Origin: Azospirillum thermophilum
Lineage (GTDB): Bacteria; Pseudomonadota; Alphaproteobacteria; Azospirillales; Azospirillaceae
Assembly (NCBI RefSeq): GCF_003130795.1
Contig: NZ_CP029352.1
Location: 1,218,001-1,282,000 of the forward strand
Reading direction: 5' to 3'
DNA: 64,000 nt
Shown: piece by piece, positions 42,866 to 52,015 of the stretch
How the letters are laid out: every line of letters starts with the position of its first letter
Position numbering within the stretch: the stretch's first letter is position 1
Position numbers and translations under genes: made by a program
Notes under the pieces: model-generated
The model's database searches: none
What the model was told of the DNA's origin: nothing
Seen by the model: the letters and a program-made list of their open reading frames with translations, nothing else

Positions 42866-44581
42866 ATGGCTTATGCGGCATCCACGGGCGACGCCGTTCG
42901 CCCGATGAGCGGCGAGGAGAAGAAGGTCATCTTCGCCTCGTCGCTCGGCACGGTCTTCGAGTGGTATGATTTCTACCTGTACGGCTCGCTCAGCGCGGTG
43001 ATCGCCAAGCAGTTCTTCTCGGGCGTCAACCCGACCGCGGCCTTCATCTTCGCCCTGCTCGCCTTCGCCGCCGGCTTCGCGGTGCGTCCGTTCGGCGCGC
43101 TGGTCTTCGGCCGGCTGGGCGACATGATCGGCCGCAAATACACCTTCCTCGTCACCATCCTGCTCATGGGCCTGTCCACCTTCATCGTGGGCATCCTGCC
43201 CAACTACGCCGCCATCGGCATCGCGGCGCCGATCATCCTGATCGTGCTGCGCCTGCTGCAGGGCCTGGCGCTCGGCGGCGAATACGGCGGTGCCGCGACC
43301 TATGTGGCGGAGCATGCGCCGCACGGCCGCCGCGGCAACTACACCGCCTGGATCCAGACCACGGCGACGCTGGGCCTGTTCCTGTCGCTGCTGGTGATCC
43401 TGGGCTGCCGCGTGTCGATGTCGCCGGAGGCCTTCGACGAGTGGGGCTGGCGCATCCCCTTCCTGATCTCGATCGTGCTGCTGGGCATCTCGGTCTGGAT
43501 CCGCCTGATGCTGAACGAATCGCCCGCCTTCAAGCGGATGAAGGAGGAGGGCAAGCATTCCAAGGCGCCGCTGACCGAATCCTTCGGCGAGTGGAAGAAC
43601 CTGAAGGTCGTGCTGCTCGCCCTGTTCGGCCTCGTCGCCGGCCAGGCGGTGGTCTGGTACACCGGCCAGTTCTATGCCCTGTTCTTCCTGACCCAGACGC
43701 TGAAGGTCGATGCGCAGACCGCCAACCTGATGATCGCGGCGGCCCTGCTGATCGGCACGCCCTTCTTCATCGTCTTCGGCACGCTGGCCGACCGCATCGG
43801 CCGCAAGCCGATCATCATGGCCGGGCTGGTGCTGGCCTGCCTGACCTACTTCCCGATCTTCAAGGCGATCACCCACTACGCCAACCCGGCGCTGGAAACC
43901 GCGGCCGCCACGGCGCCGGTCGTGGTCGTCGCCGACCCCAACGAGTGCTCCTTCCAGTTCAACCCTGTCGGCACCAGCCAGTTCACCTCCTCCTGCGACA
44001 TCGCCAAGAGTGCGCTGGCCCGCCGCGGCATCCCCTATTCCAACGAGGCCGCGCCGGCGGGGACCGTCGCGTCGGTCCGCGTCGGCACCACGGTCATCCA
44101 GTCCTACATTGCGGCGCCGGCGGCCTCGACCGGCGTGTCGCTGAGCCACGGCCCGTCGACCCATGCCGCCCCGACCGACGTGAAGGCCGCCGGCGCCGCC
44201 TTCGACAAGGGCCTGTCCGACGCGCTGAAGACCGCCGGCTACCCGCCGAAGGCCGACCCGGCGCAGGTCGACCATGTGATGGTCATCGCCCTGCTGACCG
44301 TGCTGGTCCTCTACGTCACCATGGTCTACGGCCCGATCGCCGCGATGCTGGTGGAGATGTTCCCCACCCGCATCCGCTACACCTCGATGTCGCTGCCCTA
44401 CCATATCGGCAACGGCTGGTTCGGCGGCTTCCTGCCGACGACCTCCTTCGCCATCGTGGCGGCCACCGGCGACATCTATTCCGGCCTCTGGTACCCGATC
44501 GTGATCGCCGCGGCGACCTTCGTGATCGGCGTGCTGTTCGTCCGCGAGACCCGGGACGTCGACATCTACCAGCACGACTGA
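42866..44581 (+). CDS. MFS transporter, metabolite:H+ symporter (MHS) family
   Basis: A 571-residue inner-membrane symporter with twelve predicted helices. SSLGTVFEWYDFYLYGSLSA and LQGLALGGEYGGAATYVAEH are MHS hallmarks, as are the GRLGDMIGRKYTF and LADRIGRKPIIMAG loops. Between helices 9 and 10 is a ~120-residue periplasmic insert (about 345-465) with two cysteines (ADPNECSFQFNP, SSCDIAKSAL) that could form a disulfide; it makes the protein longer than ShiA or ProP. Substrates in this family are organic acids, betaines or proline. A hairpin follows it, and the hybrid kinase gene lies downstream. Confidence 0.9.
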   Translation: MAYAASTGDAVRPMSGEEKKVIFASSLGTVFEWYDFYLYGSLSAVIAKQFFSGVNPTAAFIFALLAFAAGFAVRPFGALVFGRLGDMIGRKYTFLVTILLMGLSTFIVGILPNYAAIGIAAPIILIVLRLLQGLALGGEYGGAATYVAEHAPHGRRGNYTAWIQTTATLGLFLSLLVILGCRVSMSPEAFDEWGWRIPFLISIVLLGISVWIRLMLNESPAFKRMKEEGKHSKAPLTESFGEWKNLKVVLLALFGLVAGQAVVWYTGQFYALFFLTQTLKVDAQTANLMIAAALLIGTPFFIVFGTLADRIGRKPIIMAGLVLACLTYFPIFKAITHYANPALETAAATAPVVVVADPNECSFQFNPVGTSQFTSSCDIAKSALARRGIPYSNEAAPAGTVASVRVGTTVIQSYIAAPAASTGVSLSHGPSTHAAPTDVKAAGAAFDKGLSDALKTAGYPPKADPAQVDHVMVIALLTVLVLYVTMVYGPIAAMLVEMFPTRIRYTSMSLPYHIGNGWFGGFLPTTSFAIVAATGDIYSGLWYPIVIAAATFVIGVLFVRETRDVDIYQHD

Positions 44582-44611
44582 CCTTCGCCGGACGGCACGG
44601 GATACAGGGTC

Positions 44612-44640
44612 GCGGGCGGGGGGTTCATCCCTCCGCCCGC
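44612..44640 (+). terminator. Hairpin after the MHS transporter gene
   Basis: GCGGGCGGGGGG pairs with CCCTCCGCCCGC (one G-U pair) around the loop TTCAT, 31 bp after the stop codon. No long T-run follows, so termination may be partial. Confidence 0.6.
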
Positions 44641-44703
44641 AGCCGTTTCGTGCTAGGGTGGCCGCCCGATCCCTCCCTACCCCCCACGCTTGCGGCGGAC
44701 CCG

Positions 44704-47700
44704 ATGGAGAGCTGGTTCATCCTGGCCATCTCGCTGGCCTATCTCGCCACCCTCTTCGCCATCGCCTGGTATGGCGACCGCACGGCGAAGGGGACGGCGA
44801 ACCGGCGCACGCCCCTGCTCTACGCGCTCAGCTTCGGGGTCTACTGCACCTCCTGGACCTTCTACGGCGCCGTCGGGCGGGCGGCGACCGGCGGATTCTA
44901 CTTCCTGCCGATCTACATCGGGCCGATCCTGCTGATGGGGCTCGGCTGGCCGATCCTGGCGCGCATCGTGCGGGTGGCCAAGGCGGAGAACGTCGTCTCC
45001 ATCTCCGACTTCCTGTCGGCGCGCTACGGCAAGAGCCGCGGGCTGGCGGCGCTGGTGACCATCACGGCGGTGATCGGGCTGCTGCCCTACATCGCGCTGC
45101 AGCTCAAGGCGATCACCATCAGCTTCGAGGCGCTGGCGAGCGACACGCTGCGCTCCGAGATGAGCCGGGCGCCCGGCGGCACGACGCTGCTGGTCACCTT
45201 CCTGATGGCGGCCTTCGCCATCCTGTTCGGCGTGCGCAGCATCTCCGCCAACGAGCACCACCGCGGCCTGATGATGGCGATCGCCGCGGAATCGGTGGTG
45301 AAGCTGGCGGCGGCGCTCGGGGTCGGCGGCGCCATCGCCTTCGCGGCCTACGGCGACCCCGCCACCTTCTTCTCCGTCGCGGCGAGCCATCCGGAGTTCC
45401 TGGAACTGATGCGGGTCAGCACCATCGGGGTGGACTGGTGGGTGGCCTGCCTGCTGTCGGCGCTGGCGATCCTCTGCCTGCCGCGGCAGTTCCATGTCGC
45501 GGTGGTGGAGAACACCCATGCCGGCGACGTGCGCTCCTCCGCCCGGCTGTTCCCCGCCTACCTGATCGCCATCAACCTGTTCGTGCTGCCGGTGGCGCTG
45601 GCCGGGCTGATGCTGTTCCCCGACGGGCGGACCAACGCCGACACCTTCATGGTCACGGTGCCGCTGACCCAGGGCTGGCCGTGGCTGGCGATGATCGCCT
45701 TCATCGGCGGCCTGTCCGCCGCCACCAGCATGATCCTGGTGGAGACGGTGGCGCTCAGCACCATGATCTGCAACGACATCGCGGTGCCTCTGCTGATGAC
45801 CATGCGGCCGGAGGACCGGCGGCTGCGCGACGATCCGGCGGCGATCCTGCTGATGGTCCGCCGCTCCGCGGTGATCGTCATCCTGGTGCTGGCCTACGGC
45901 TGCTACCGCGTTCTCGGCCCGGCCTTCCCGCTGGCGACCATCGGCATGATGTCCTTCACCGCGGTGGCGCAGTTCGCCCCGGCCCTGCTGATCGGGCTGG
46001 TGTGGAGCCGCGCCACCCGCGCCGGCGCCTTCGCCGGGATCATCGCCGGCTTCGTCGGCTGGACCTACACGATGCTGCTGCCCTCCTTCGCCGACGCCGG
46101 CTGGCTGACGGCGGACGCCCTGAAGGCCGGCCCCTTCGGACTGACCGGGCTGAGCCCGGTGGCGCTGGCCGGCATCGCCGACATCGACCCGCTGACCAAC
46201 GCCGCGCTGTGGAGCCTCGGCCCCAACCTGCTGCTGCTGGTGCTGGTCTCGCTGGTCACCCGCCCGTCGACGCTGGAACGCCAGCAGGCCGCCCGCTTCA
46301 TGAGCCGCCGCCGCGCCGACGGTGCGGAAACCCCCGGCCCGCGCGGCGCCACGCTGGCCGACCTGCACGACCTGGCGACGCGTTATGTCGGGCAGGCCCG
46401 CGCCGACTCCGCCTTCCGGCGGCTGACCGCGGTCGGCGACGGCGACCTGCAGACCGCCCTGCTGGCGCGCAGCGACGGCGAGGCGATCCAGCTCACCGAA
46501 CGGCTGCTCGCCGGGGCGGTCGGCTCGGCCTCGGCCCGCGTGGTGGTGGCGGGGCTGCTGTCCGACCGCCGGCTGTCGCGCACCGACGCCCGCTCGATCA
46601 TCGACGAGGCCTCGCGCGCCATCCTGAAGCAGCACGAGCTGCTGCGCGCCACCGTGGAGAACGTCCCCCAGGGCATCGCCGTGTTCGACGAGGAATGGCG
46701 CGTCGCCACCTGGAACAACCAGTTCCTCGTCCTGCTCGACCTGCCGGACGGCTTCGTGCAGGTCGGCACCTCGCTGGAGGAGATCGTCGGGCTGATCGCC
46801 CGGCGCGGCGAGTACGGCCGCAACGGCGAGATCGAGACGTTGCTGGCGCGCCGCTCCGACCCGCGCCGGCGCAACAAGCCGGACGTCTACGAACGGCGGC
46901 GCCCGGACGGCACGGTGCTGGAGATCGCCACCAACCCGATGCCCGGCGGCGGCTTCGTCGCCGTCTACACCGACGTGACCGAGCGGCACCGCGCCGCCGC
47001 CGCCCTGCTGGAGGCCAACGAGACGCTGGAGCGCCGCATCGCCGAACGCACCCGCGACCTGTCCGAGGCGAAGGCGGAGGCCGAGCGGGCCAACGCCGGC
47101 AAGACGCGCTTCCTCGCCGCCGCCAGCCATGACCTGCTGCAGCCGCTGCACGCTGCCCGGCTGTTCGTCTCCGCCCTGTCGGAGCGCAACGGTGACCCGG
47201 CGATCCGGCAGATCGACACCTCGCTGCGGTCGGTCGAGCAGATCCTCGGCGACCTGCTGGACGTGTCGAAGCTCGACAGCGGGGTGGTCAAGCCCAACCC
47301 GGCGGCGCTGCGCATCGACGAGCTGCTGAAGCCGCTGGGCGAGGAGTTCACGGTGCTGGCCCGCCAGCACGGGCTGGCCCTGCGCACCGTCGGCTGCACC
47401 GCCACCGTGCGCAGCGATCCCACCCTGCTGCGCCGCATCCTGCAGAACTACCTGGCCAACGCCGTGCGCTACACCCGCACCGGCCGCATCCTGCTGGGCT
47501 GCCGGCGCCGCGGCGACCATCTGTCGATCGAGGTGTGGGATACCGGACCCGGCATCCCCGAGCACCGGGTGCCGGAGATCTTCATGGAGTTCCGCCAGCT
47601 CGACCATGACGGCGACGAGCGGGGCAAGGGGCTGGGCCTCGGGCTGGCCATCGTGGAACGGCTGGCCGGCATCCTCGACCACCCGGTCCATGTCCGCTCG

Positions 47701-48183
47701 CAGGTCGGGCGGGGCAGCGTCTTCTCCGTGCTGGTCCCGCTGACGGCGGAGCCGGTGGCGGCCCGGCCCGCGGTCGTCCGTCCGCGCGGGCGGGACCTGC
47801 GCGGCGTGCTGGTGCTGTGCCTGGAGAACGAACCGGCCATCGCCCGCGCCACCGAGGACCTGCTGTCGAGCTGGGCCTGCCGCGTCGTCACCGCCGCGAC
47901 ACCGGACCTGGCACTCGCCCGCCTGGAGGGGGCGGTGCCGGACGTGATCCTGACCGACTACCACCTCGACCGCAGCATCACCGGCGTGGAGGCGCTGGCG
48001 ACGCTGCGGGCGGGCCTGGGCGCGAGCATCCCCGCCGCGGTGGTCACCGCCGACCGCGCCCCCGCCGTCCGCGAGGACATCGAGGGGGCCGGCTGCCGCC
48101 TGCTCTACAAGCCGGTCAAGCCGGGAGCGCTGCGCGCCCTGCTGGCGCAGCTTCTGGCGGAGGGGCAGAGGCTGGCGGGGTGA
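44704..48183 (+). CDS. Sodium:solute-symporter-linked hybrid histidine kinase (NahK/ErcS-like)
   Basis: A 1159-residue membrane sensor. Residues ~1-520 are an SSS-family symporter domain of about 13 helices (MESWFILAISLAYLATLFAI, GVYCTSWTFYGAVGRAATGG). A PAS domain (~640-765, ENVPQGIAVFDEEWRVATWN), a coiled coil, the phosphoacceptor region with FLAAASHDLLQPLHAARLF, the ATPase domain (LQNYLANAVRYTRTG, GLGLGLAIVERL) and a C-terminal receiver (aspartate in VILTDYHLDRS) follow. Such kinases couple transport or sensing to phosphorelay. The NarL-type regulator at 49283-49930 is the likely partner, as in related kinase/FixJ pairs. Confidence 0.93.
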   Translation: MESWFILAISLAYLATLFAIAWYGDRTAKGTANRRTPLLYALSFGVYCTSWTFYGAVGRAATGGFYFLPIYIGPILLMGLGWPILARIVRVAKAENVVSISDFLSARYGKSRGLAALVTITAVIGLLPYIALQLKAITISFEALASDTLRSEMSRAPGGTTLLVTFLMAAFAILFGVRSISANEHHRGLMMAIAAESVVKLAAALGVGGAIAFAAYGDPATFFSVAASHPEFLELMRVSTIGVDWWVACLLSALAILCLPRQFHVAVVENTHAGDVRSSARLFPAYLIAINLFVLPVALAGLMLFPDGRTNADTFMVTVPLTQGWPWLAMIAFIGGLSAATSMILVETVALSTMICNDIAVPLLMTMRPEDRRLRDDPAAILLMVRRSAVIVILVLAYGCYRVLGPAFPLATIGMMSFTAVAQFAPALLIGLVWSRATRAGAFAGIIAGFVGWTYTMLLPSFADAGWLTADALKAGPFGLTGLSPVALAGIADIDPLTNAALWSLGPNLLLLVLVSLVTRPSTLERQQAARFMSRRRADGAETPGPRGATLADLHDLATRYVGQARADSAFRRLTAVGDGDLQTALLARSDGEAIQLTERLLAGAVGSASARVVVAGLLSDRRLSRTDARSIIDEASRAILKQHELLRATVENVPQGIAVFDEEWRVATWNNQFLVLLDLPDGFVQVGTSLEEIVGLIARRGEYGRNGEIETLLARRSDPRRRNKPDVYERRRPDGTVLEIATNPMPGGGFVAVYTDVTERHRAAAALLEANETLERRIAERTRDLSEAKAEAERANAGKTRFLAAASHDLLQPLHAARLFVSALSERNGDPAIRQIDTSLRSVEQILGDLLDVSKLDSGVVKPNPAALRIDELLKPLGEEFTVLARQHGLALRTVGCTATVRSDPTLLRRILQNYLANAVRYTRTGRILLGCRRRGDHLSIEVWDTGPGIPEHRVPEIFMEFRQLDHDGDERGKGLGLGLAIVERLAGILDHPVHVRSQVGRGSVFSVLVPLTAEPVAARPAVVRPRGRDLRGVLVLCLENEPAIARATEDLLSSWACRVVTAATPDLALARLEGAVPDVILTDYHLDRSITGVEALATLRAGLGASIPAAVVTADRAPAVREDIEGAGCRLLYKPVKPGALRALLAQLLAEGQRLAG

Positions 48184-48200
48184 AGCGTCGTGCGGGCGGG

Positions 48201-49088
48201 CTAGCCGTCGAGCGCTTCGACGACCGCCTTCGCCACGTCGGCGTGGACCGCGTCGCCCTGCGCGAACCCCTTCGGCGTCTGCGTCAGGTAGCTGGCGACG
48301 AGGAGCGGCGGCTTGCCGGCCGGCCAGACGATGGCGATGTCGTTGAACGAGCCGTTGCCGGTGCCCGTCTTGTCGCCGACCCGCCAGCCCTGCGGCAGTC
48401 CCGCCCGCAGGCGCTTGTCGCCGGTCCTGTTGGCGACCATCCAGGCGATGAGCTGGTCGCGCGAGGCGGGGCGCAGCGCGTCGCCCAGCATCAGCCGTCC
48501 CATGCTGTGGACCATGGCGTTCGGCGTCGTGGTGTCGCGCGGATCGCCGGGGATGGAGCTGTTCAGCTCCGGCTCGTTGCGGTCGAGCCGGCTGTGCGTG
48601 TCGCCGAGCGTCCGGACGAAGGCGGTGAGGCCGGCCGGATCGCCGACCGCGCTCAGCAGCAGGTTCGCCGCTACATTGTCGCTCAGCGTCACCGCCGCCT
48701 CGCACAGTTCGGCCACCGTGGGGGGCGTGCCGTTCACCCGCCCCTCGGCGAAGGGGGCATAGGGGACGAGGTCGGCCGCGGTCACCGGGATGCGGCGCTC
48801 CAGGCTGTCCCTGCCCTGGTCGACCCTCTTCAGCACGGCCGCCGCCAATAGAAATTTGAAGGTGCTGCACATCGGGAACCGCTCGCCCCCGCGCCAGTCG
48901 AAGCGCCGTCCGCTGCCGGTGTCGAGCACCGCCACCCCCAGCCGGCCACCGCTGCGCCGCTCCAGCGCGGCCATGGCATCGCGCAGGGCATCACCGCCCA
49001 ACGTCTTGTTTTCCTTGGCATCCAACCGCGCCGCGGTGAGCAGGAGCAGGCCACCGCCGACCGCCAGGACGCTTCGCCGTCCGATCAT
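48201..49088 (-). CDS. Class A beta-lactamase
   Basis: A 295-residue serine beta-lactamase for periplasmic hydrolysis of beta-lactams. The N-terminus MIGRRSVLAVGGGLLLLTAA is a signal with a twin-arginine pair, so export may be by Tat. Motifs are complete: CSTFK (Ser70, Lys73), SDN in VTLSDNVAANL, EPELN (Glu166) with GDPRDTTTP, and KTGTG in VGDKTGTGNGS. A cysteine precedes Ser70 as in KPC-type enzymes, but the partner cysteine after KTG is absent, so the carbapenemase disulfide is not expected. GGAGGG lies five bases before the ATG. It converges with the kinase gene at a 17-bp gap. Confidence 0.95.
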   Translation of the reverse strand: MIGRRSVLAVGGGLLLLTAARLDAKENKTLGGDALRDAMAALERRSGGRLGVAVLDTGSGRRFDWRGGERFPMCSTFKFLLAAAVLKRVDQGRDSLERRIPVTAADLVPYAPFAEGRVNGTPPTVAELCEAAVTLSDNVAANLLLSAVGDPAGLTAFVRTLGDTHSRLDRNEPELNSSIPGDPRDTTTPNAMVHSMGRLMLGDALRPASRDQLIAWMVANRTGDKRLRAGLPQGWRVGDKTGTGNGSFNDIAIVWPAGKPPLLVASYLTQTPKGFAQGDAVHADVAKAVVEALDG

Positions 49089-49282
49089 CTCAACCCTCCG
49101 TTCCCATGTCTCGGTGGCCGGACGATAGGCAGGCGGCGATGGGGCGGCAAACGATGATAACTCTCGTTCGCCCCTAGGAAAACTAATGAGGACAAGCAAG
49201 GCCAATCGGGCGCCGGCCGCAGCACCGGGCGCCGGGATCGTCCGGCTGTGGTGAAGAGTCCCGCCCGCCCGGACCGGCGCCG

Positions 49283-49930
49283 TCACTCCACCGGCGGAGG
49301 CGGCGGGGCCAGCGCCATCTGGCTGGCGAGCACCGCCGCCTGGGTGCGGGTCAGCACGCCCAGCTTGCGCAGGATGGTGGTGACGTGCGCCTTCACGGTC
49401 GTCTCCGCCACGTTCATCTCGTAGGCGATCTGCTTGTTCAGCTTGCCTTCGGCGATGCCGGCCAGCACGCGGAGCTGCTGCGGCGTCAGGGTGGCGGCGC
49501 GCTGGGCGAGGTCGGGGACGTCGGATTCGGTGGTGGCGGGGATGGCCGGCACCCACAGCTCGCCATCCAGCACGGCGCGGATGGCCTCGACGATCTGGCT
49601 GTTGGGGGCCGATTTCGGCACGAAGCCGGAGGCGCCGTAGTCGATGGCGCGCTGCACGGTCACCGCATCCTCGGACGCCGAGACGACGATCACCGGGATC
49701 GCCGGATGTTCGGAGCGCAGCATCATCAGGCCGATCAGGCCGCTCATCCCCGGCATGTGCAGGTCGAGCAGGATGATGTCCACCCCGTCGCCGCTGTCCA
49801 GAACCGGCTTGATCTGGTCGAAGCGCGCGGCCTCGAGAATCTCCGACCCCGGCAGCGCCTGCCCGATGGTCTGGCTGAGCGCTGTCCGCATCAGGGGATG
49901 GTCGTCGGCGATCAGGATGCGGTATGGCAT
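49283..49930 (-). CDS. NarL/FixJ-family response regulator
   Basis: A 215-residue two-component regulator. The receiver (residues ~1-125) has ILIADDHPLMR, the phospho-aspartate in IILLDLHMPGMSG and the lysine in GFVPKSAPNS. The C-terminal LuxR helix-turn-helix (~145-205) reads LTPQQLRVLAGIAEGKLNKQ, then VAETTVKAHVTTILRKLGV. It is probably the output of the hybrid kinase, though the beta-lactamase gene lies between them. The ATG at 49930 (MPYRIL) is used; a TTG two codons upstream is possible. Confidence 0.92.
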   Translation of the reverse strand: MPYRILIADDHPLMRTALSQTIGQALPGSEILEAARFDQIKPVLDSGDGVDIILLDLHMPGMSGLIGLMMLRSEHPAIPVIVVSASEDAVTVQRAIDYGASGFVPKSAPNSQIVEAIRAVLDGELWVPAIPATTESDVPDLAQRAATLTPQQLRVLAGIAEGKLNKQIAYEMNVAETTVKAHVTTILRKLGVLTRTQAAVLASQMALAPPPPPVE

Positions 49931-49960
49931 GGACAATCCGGCAGCAAAACCATATCCGAC

Positions 49961-49989
49961 AGTATCGGTGCGGGACCGCGGCTTGACAA
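49961..49989 (-). promoter_or_regulatory. Candidate sigma-70 promoter of the response-regulator gene
   Basis: On the minus strand, TTGTCA (-35, 49989-49984) and GATACT (-10, 49966-49961) are separated by 17 bases and lie just upstream of the start at 49930. Matches to the consensus are five and four of six. Confidence 0.4.
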
Positions 49990-50236
49990 TATATCACCCG
50001 AACGCCCGCAGGACGCGAGCGCTTCGGCGATCAGCCGGCCTGCGGGTGGGCCGGCCAGTGGTGGTGTCACAGACGCGCCCCACACTCAAGCGGAAGCTGC
50101 CGCCGCCCCTCCGAAAGAGCGCCGCATGCGACACTTGGTTTCACGACCGCAACCGTCCGCCTCCTGACCCATGGGGCAGACTCGGGGAGAGAGGGGGCCG
50201 GCCGGCCGCGGCCCCGCGCCAGCCGTTTCAGCCGTT

Positions 50237-51052
50237 TCAGCCGTTGAAGAGGGCCGCGTCGATGCGCCGGACCATGGCGACGAGCCGGGGGGCGTATTCC
50301 TCCTCCAGCTTCCTGCGGTCGACCAGGAAGGCCGGGCCGCCGCAGTTGAAGGCGAGCACGGCCGAGCCGTTGCGCGGCACGAATGGCACGCCGATGGCGT
50401 TCACCTCCGACTTCCACGAGCCGATGGAGCGGCAATAGCCGCGGGTGCGGTAGTCCTCCACCGCCTGGAGGATGCCCTCGTGGACGGCGGGCCAGCGCTT
50501 GCCCTCATGCTCCTCCAGCTTGCCCATCAGGGCGGTGCGCTCCGCATCCGGCAGCGCCGCCAGATAGGCGCGGCCCATCGCCGAGGTGCCGAGCTTGATG
50601 TGGGAGCCGACGTCGAGCGACAGGGTGATCGGCCCGCCGCCGTGGCAGCATTCCAGATAGATCATGCTGAGCCGGTCGCGCCCGCCGAGCGCCACCTGCA
50701 GGCGGGTCTGGCTCGCCACCTCCTGCATCAGCGGGCGGGCGACCTGCCGGATGCCCATGCCCGACAGGCTGGCATAGCCCAGCGCCAGCACGGCGGTGCC
50801 CAGCCGGTACTTGCCGGTCGGCGGGTCGTAGACGAGGTAGCCGAGCTTCGCCAGCGTGTAGGTCAGGCGCGACACGGTCGGCTTCGGCAGCCCCGTCCGC
50901 TCCGCGAAGTCCTGGTTGCCCAGCGCCGTCTCGTCCTTGCGGAAGCAGCGCAGCAGTTCGAGCCCGCGGGCGAGCGCGGTGACGAAGCGGGGATCCTTCT
51001 CCTCGTCCGCCGCCGGTTCGTCCGCGACCAGAGCGTCGTCGCGTCTGCGCAT
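50237..51052 (-). CDS. IclR-family regulator
   Basis: A 271-residue regulator, full-length. Winged helix: ALARGLELLRCFRKDETALG and ERTGLPKPTVSRLTYTLAKL. Effector domain: LGTAVLALGYASLSGMGI, GTSAMGRAYLAALPDAER, SIGSWKSEVNAIGVPF and SAVLAFNCGGPAFLVD. It is a close paralog of the frameshifted gene at 22870-23708. It diverges from the enoyl-CoA hydratase gene across a 121-bp gap holding an IclR-like palindrome, so it likely controls that operon in response to an acyl-CoA or related acid. The start at 51052 is used; an ATG at 51094 is possible. Confidence 0.9.
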   Translation of the reverse strand: MRRRDDALVADEPAADEEKDPRFVTALARGLELLRCFRKDETALGNQDFAERTGLPKPTVSRLTYTLAKLGYLVYDPPTGKYRLGTAVLALGYASLSGMGIRQVARPLMQEVASQTRLQVALGGRDRLSMIYLECCHGGGPITLSLDVGSHIKLGTSAMGRAYLAALPDAERTALMGKLEEHEGKRWPAVHEGILQAVEDYRTRGYCRSIGSWKSEVNAIGVPFVPRNGSAVLAFNCGGPAFLVDRRKLEEEYAPRLVAMVRRIDAALFNG

Positions 51053-51128
51053 GGCTGGTGCCGCCCGTATCCGATTGTTGTGGTTGCCAGCCATCCTGGC
51101 AGCGACTATCGTGCTTGTCAAAGAAAAC

Positions 51129-51143
51129 GGAATTTATTTTCGT
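51129..51143. promoter_or_regulatory. Candidate IclR operator in the divergent gap
   Basis: CGGAATTTATTTTCG matches the IclR-type consensus TGGAAATNATTTCCA at about ten or eleven positions and lies between the IclR start and the hydratase start, 31 bp from the latter. It resembles the site at 24807-24821. Confidence 0.5.
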
Positions 51144-51173
51144 ATCTTGAAATACCAGCCGAAGGGGGATGGG

Positions 51174-51959
51174 ATGTCGGCAGCGCCGTTGGAAGTGGTG
51201 GTGGTCGAGCGTCCGCGCGAGGGGGTGGCGCTGGTGCGCATCAACCGGCCGGAGGCGCGCAACGCGCTGAACGGGGAGGTGCGGCAGGGGCTGGCGGGCG
51301 CCTTCACCGATCTTGCCCGGGATCCCGAGGTCCGCGCCATCGTGCTGACCGGCAACGAGGAGGCCTTCGCGGCCGGCGCCGACATCAAGGCGATGGCCGA
51401 GGCCGGCGCGGTGGAGATGATGCTGCGGGAGGCGCACCGGCTGTGGGCGCCGATCGCCGCCTGCCCCAAGCCGGTGATCGCCGCGGTGAACGGCTATGCG
51501 CTGGGCGGCGGCTGCGAGCTGGCGATGCATGCCGACATCATCATCGCCGGCGAGGGCGCGCAGTTCGGCCAGCCGGAGATCCGCGTCGGCATCATGCCCG
51601 GCGCCGGCGGCACCCAGCGGCTGACCCGTGCGGTCGGCAAGTTCAAGGCCATGATGATGCTGCTGACCGGCAAGCCGATCAGCGCGCGGGAGGCCGACGC
51701 CATGGGCCTCGTCAGCAGCGTGGTGCCCGACGGCGAGGTGCTGGAGACCGCGCTGACGCTGGCCGAGACCATCGCCGGCATGCCGCCGCTGGCCGCCCGC
51801 CAGATCAAGGAGGTGGTGCTGGCCGGCGCCGACGCGCCGCTGGAGGCCGCCCTGATGCTGGAGCGCAAGGCCTTCCAGCTCCTCTTCGACAGCGAGGACC
51901 AGAAGGAAGGCATGCGCGCCTTCATCGAGAAGCGCCGCCCGGCCTACCAGGGCCGCTGA
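51174..51959 (+). CDS. Enoyl-CoA hydratase
   Basis: A 261-residue crotonase-fold enzyme adding water to 2-enoyl-CoA. FAAGADIKAMAEAGA and NGYALGGGCELAMHADIIIA form the oxyanion hole. The two catalytic glutamates are expected in GGCELAMHAD and [20 protein letters not shown]. Length is normal. The hydroxyacyl-CoA dehydrogenase follows after 56 bp, so they give two consecutive beta-oxidation steps. It resembles PaaF of phenylacetate breakdown, but the other paa genes are not here, so no symbol is assigned. Confidence 0.92.
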   Translation: MSAAPLEVVVVERPREGVALVRINRPEARNALNGEVRQGLAGAFTDLARDPEVRAIVLTGNEEAFAAGADIKAMAEAGAVEMMLREAHRLWAPIAACPKPVIAAVNGYALGGGCELAMHADIIIAGEGAQFGQPEIRVGIMPGAGGTQRLTRAVGKFKAMMMLLTGKPISAREADAMGLVSSVVPDGEVLETALTLAETIAGMPPLAARQIKEVVLAGADAPLEAALMLERKAFQLLFDSEDQKEGMRAFIEKRRPAYQGR

Positions 51960-52015
51960 GGCGCCACCGGACACGAGCCGCCGCGACGGGCGGCCCCAGG
52001 GAGACAAGAGCGACA

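Noticed and set aside
44677..48870. 1397-residue open frame on the minus strand opposite the hybrid kinase
   Set aside because: Antisense to an unmistakable symporter-kinase; composition is typical of a shadow frame.
48201..49997. 598-residue reading frame joining the beta-lactamase to upstream sequence
   Set aside because: The first 300 residues are an out-of-frame reading of the response-regulator gene; the beta-lactamase has its own signal peptide and ribosome site.
50171..52015. N-terminal extension of the 3-hydroxyacyl-CoA dehydrogenase frame to 50171
   Set aside because: It crosses the hydratase and IclR genes in a shadow frame; the dehydrogenase starts at 52016 with a complete Rossmann motif.
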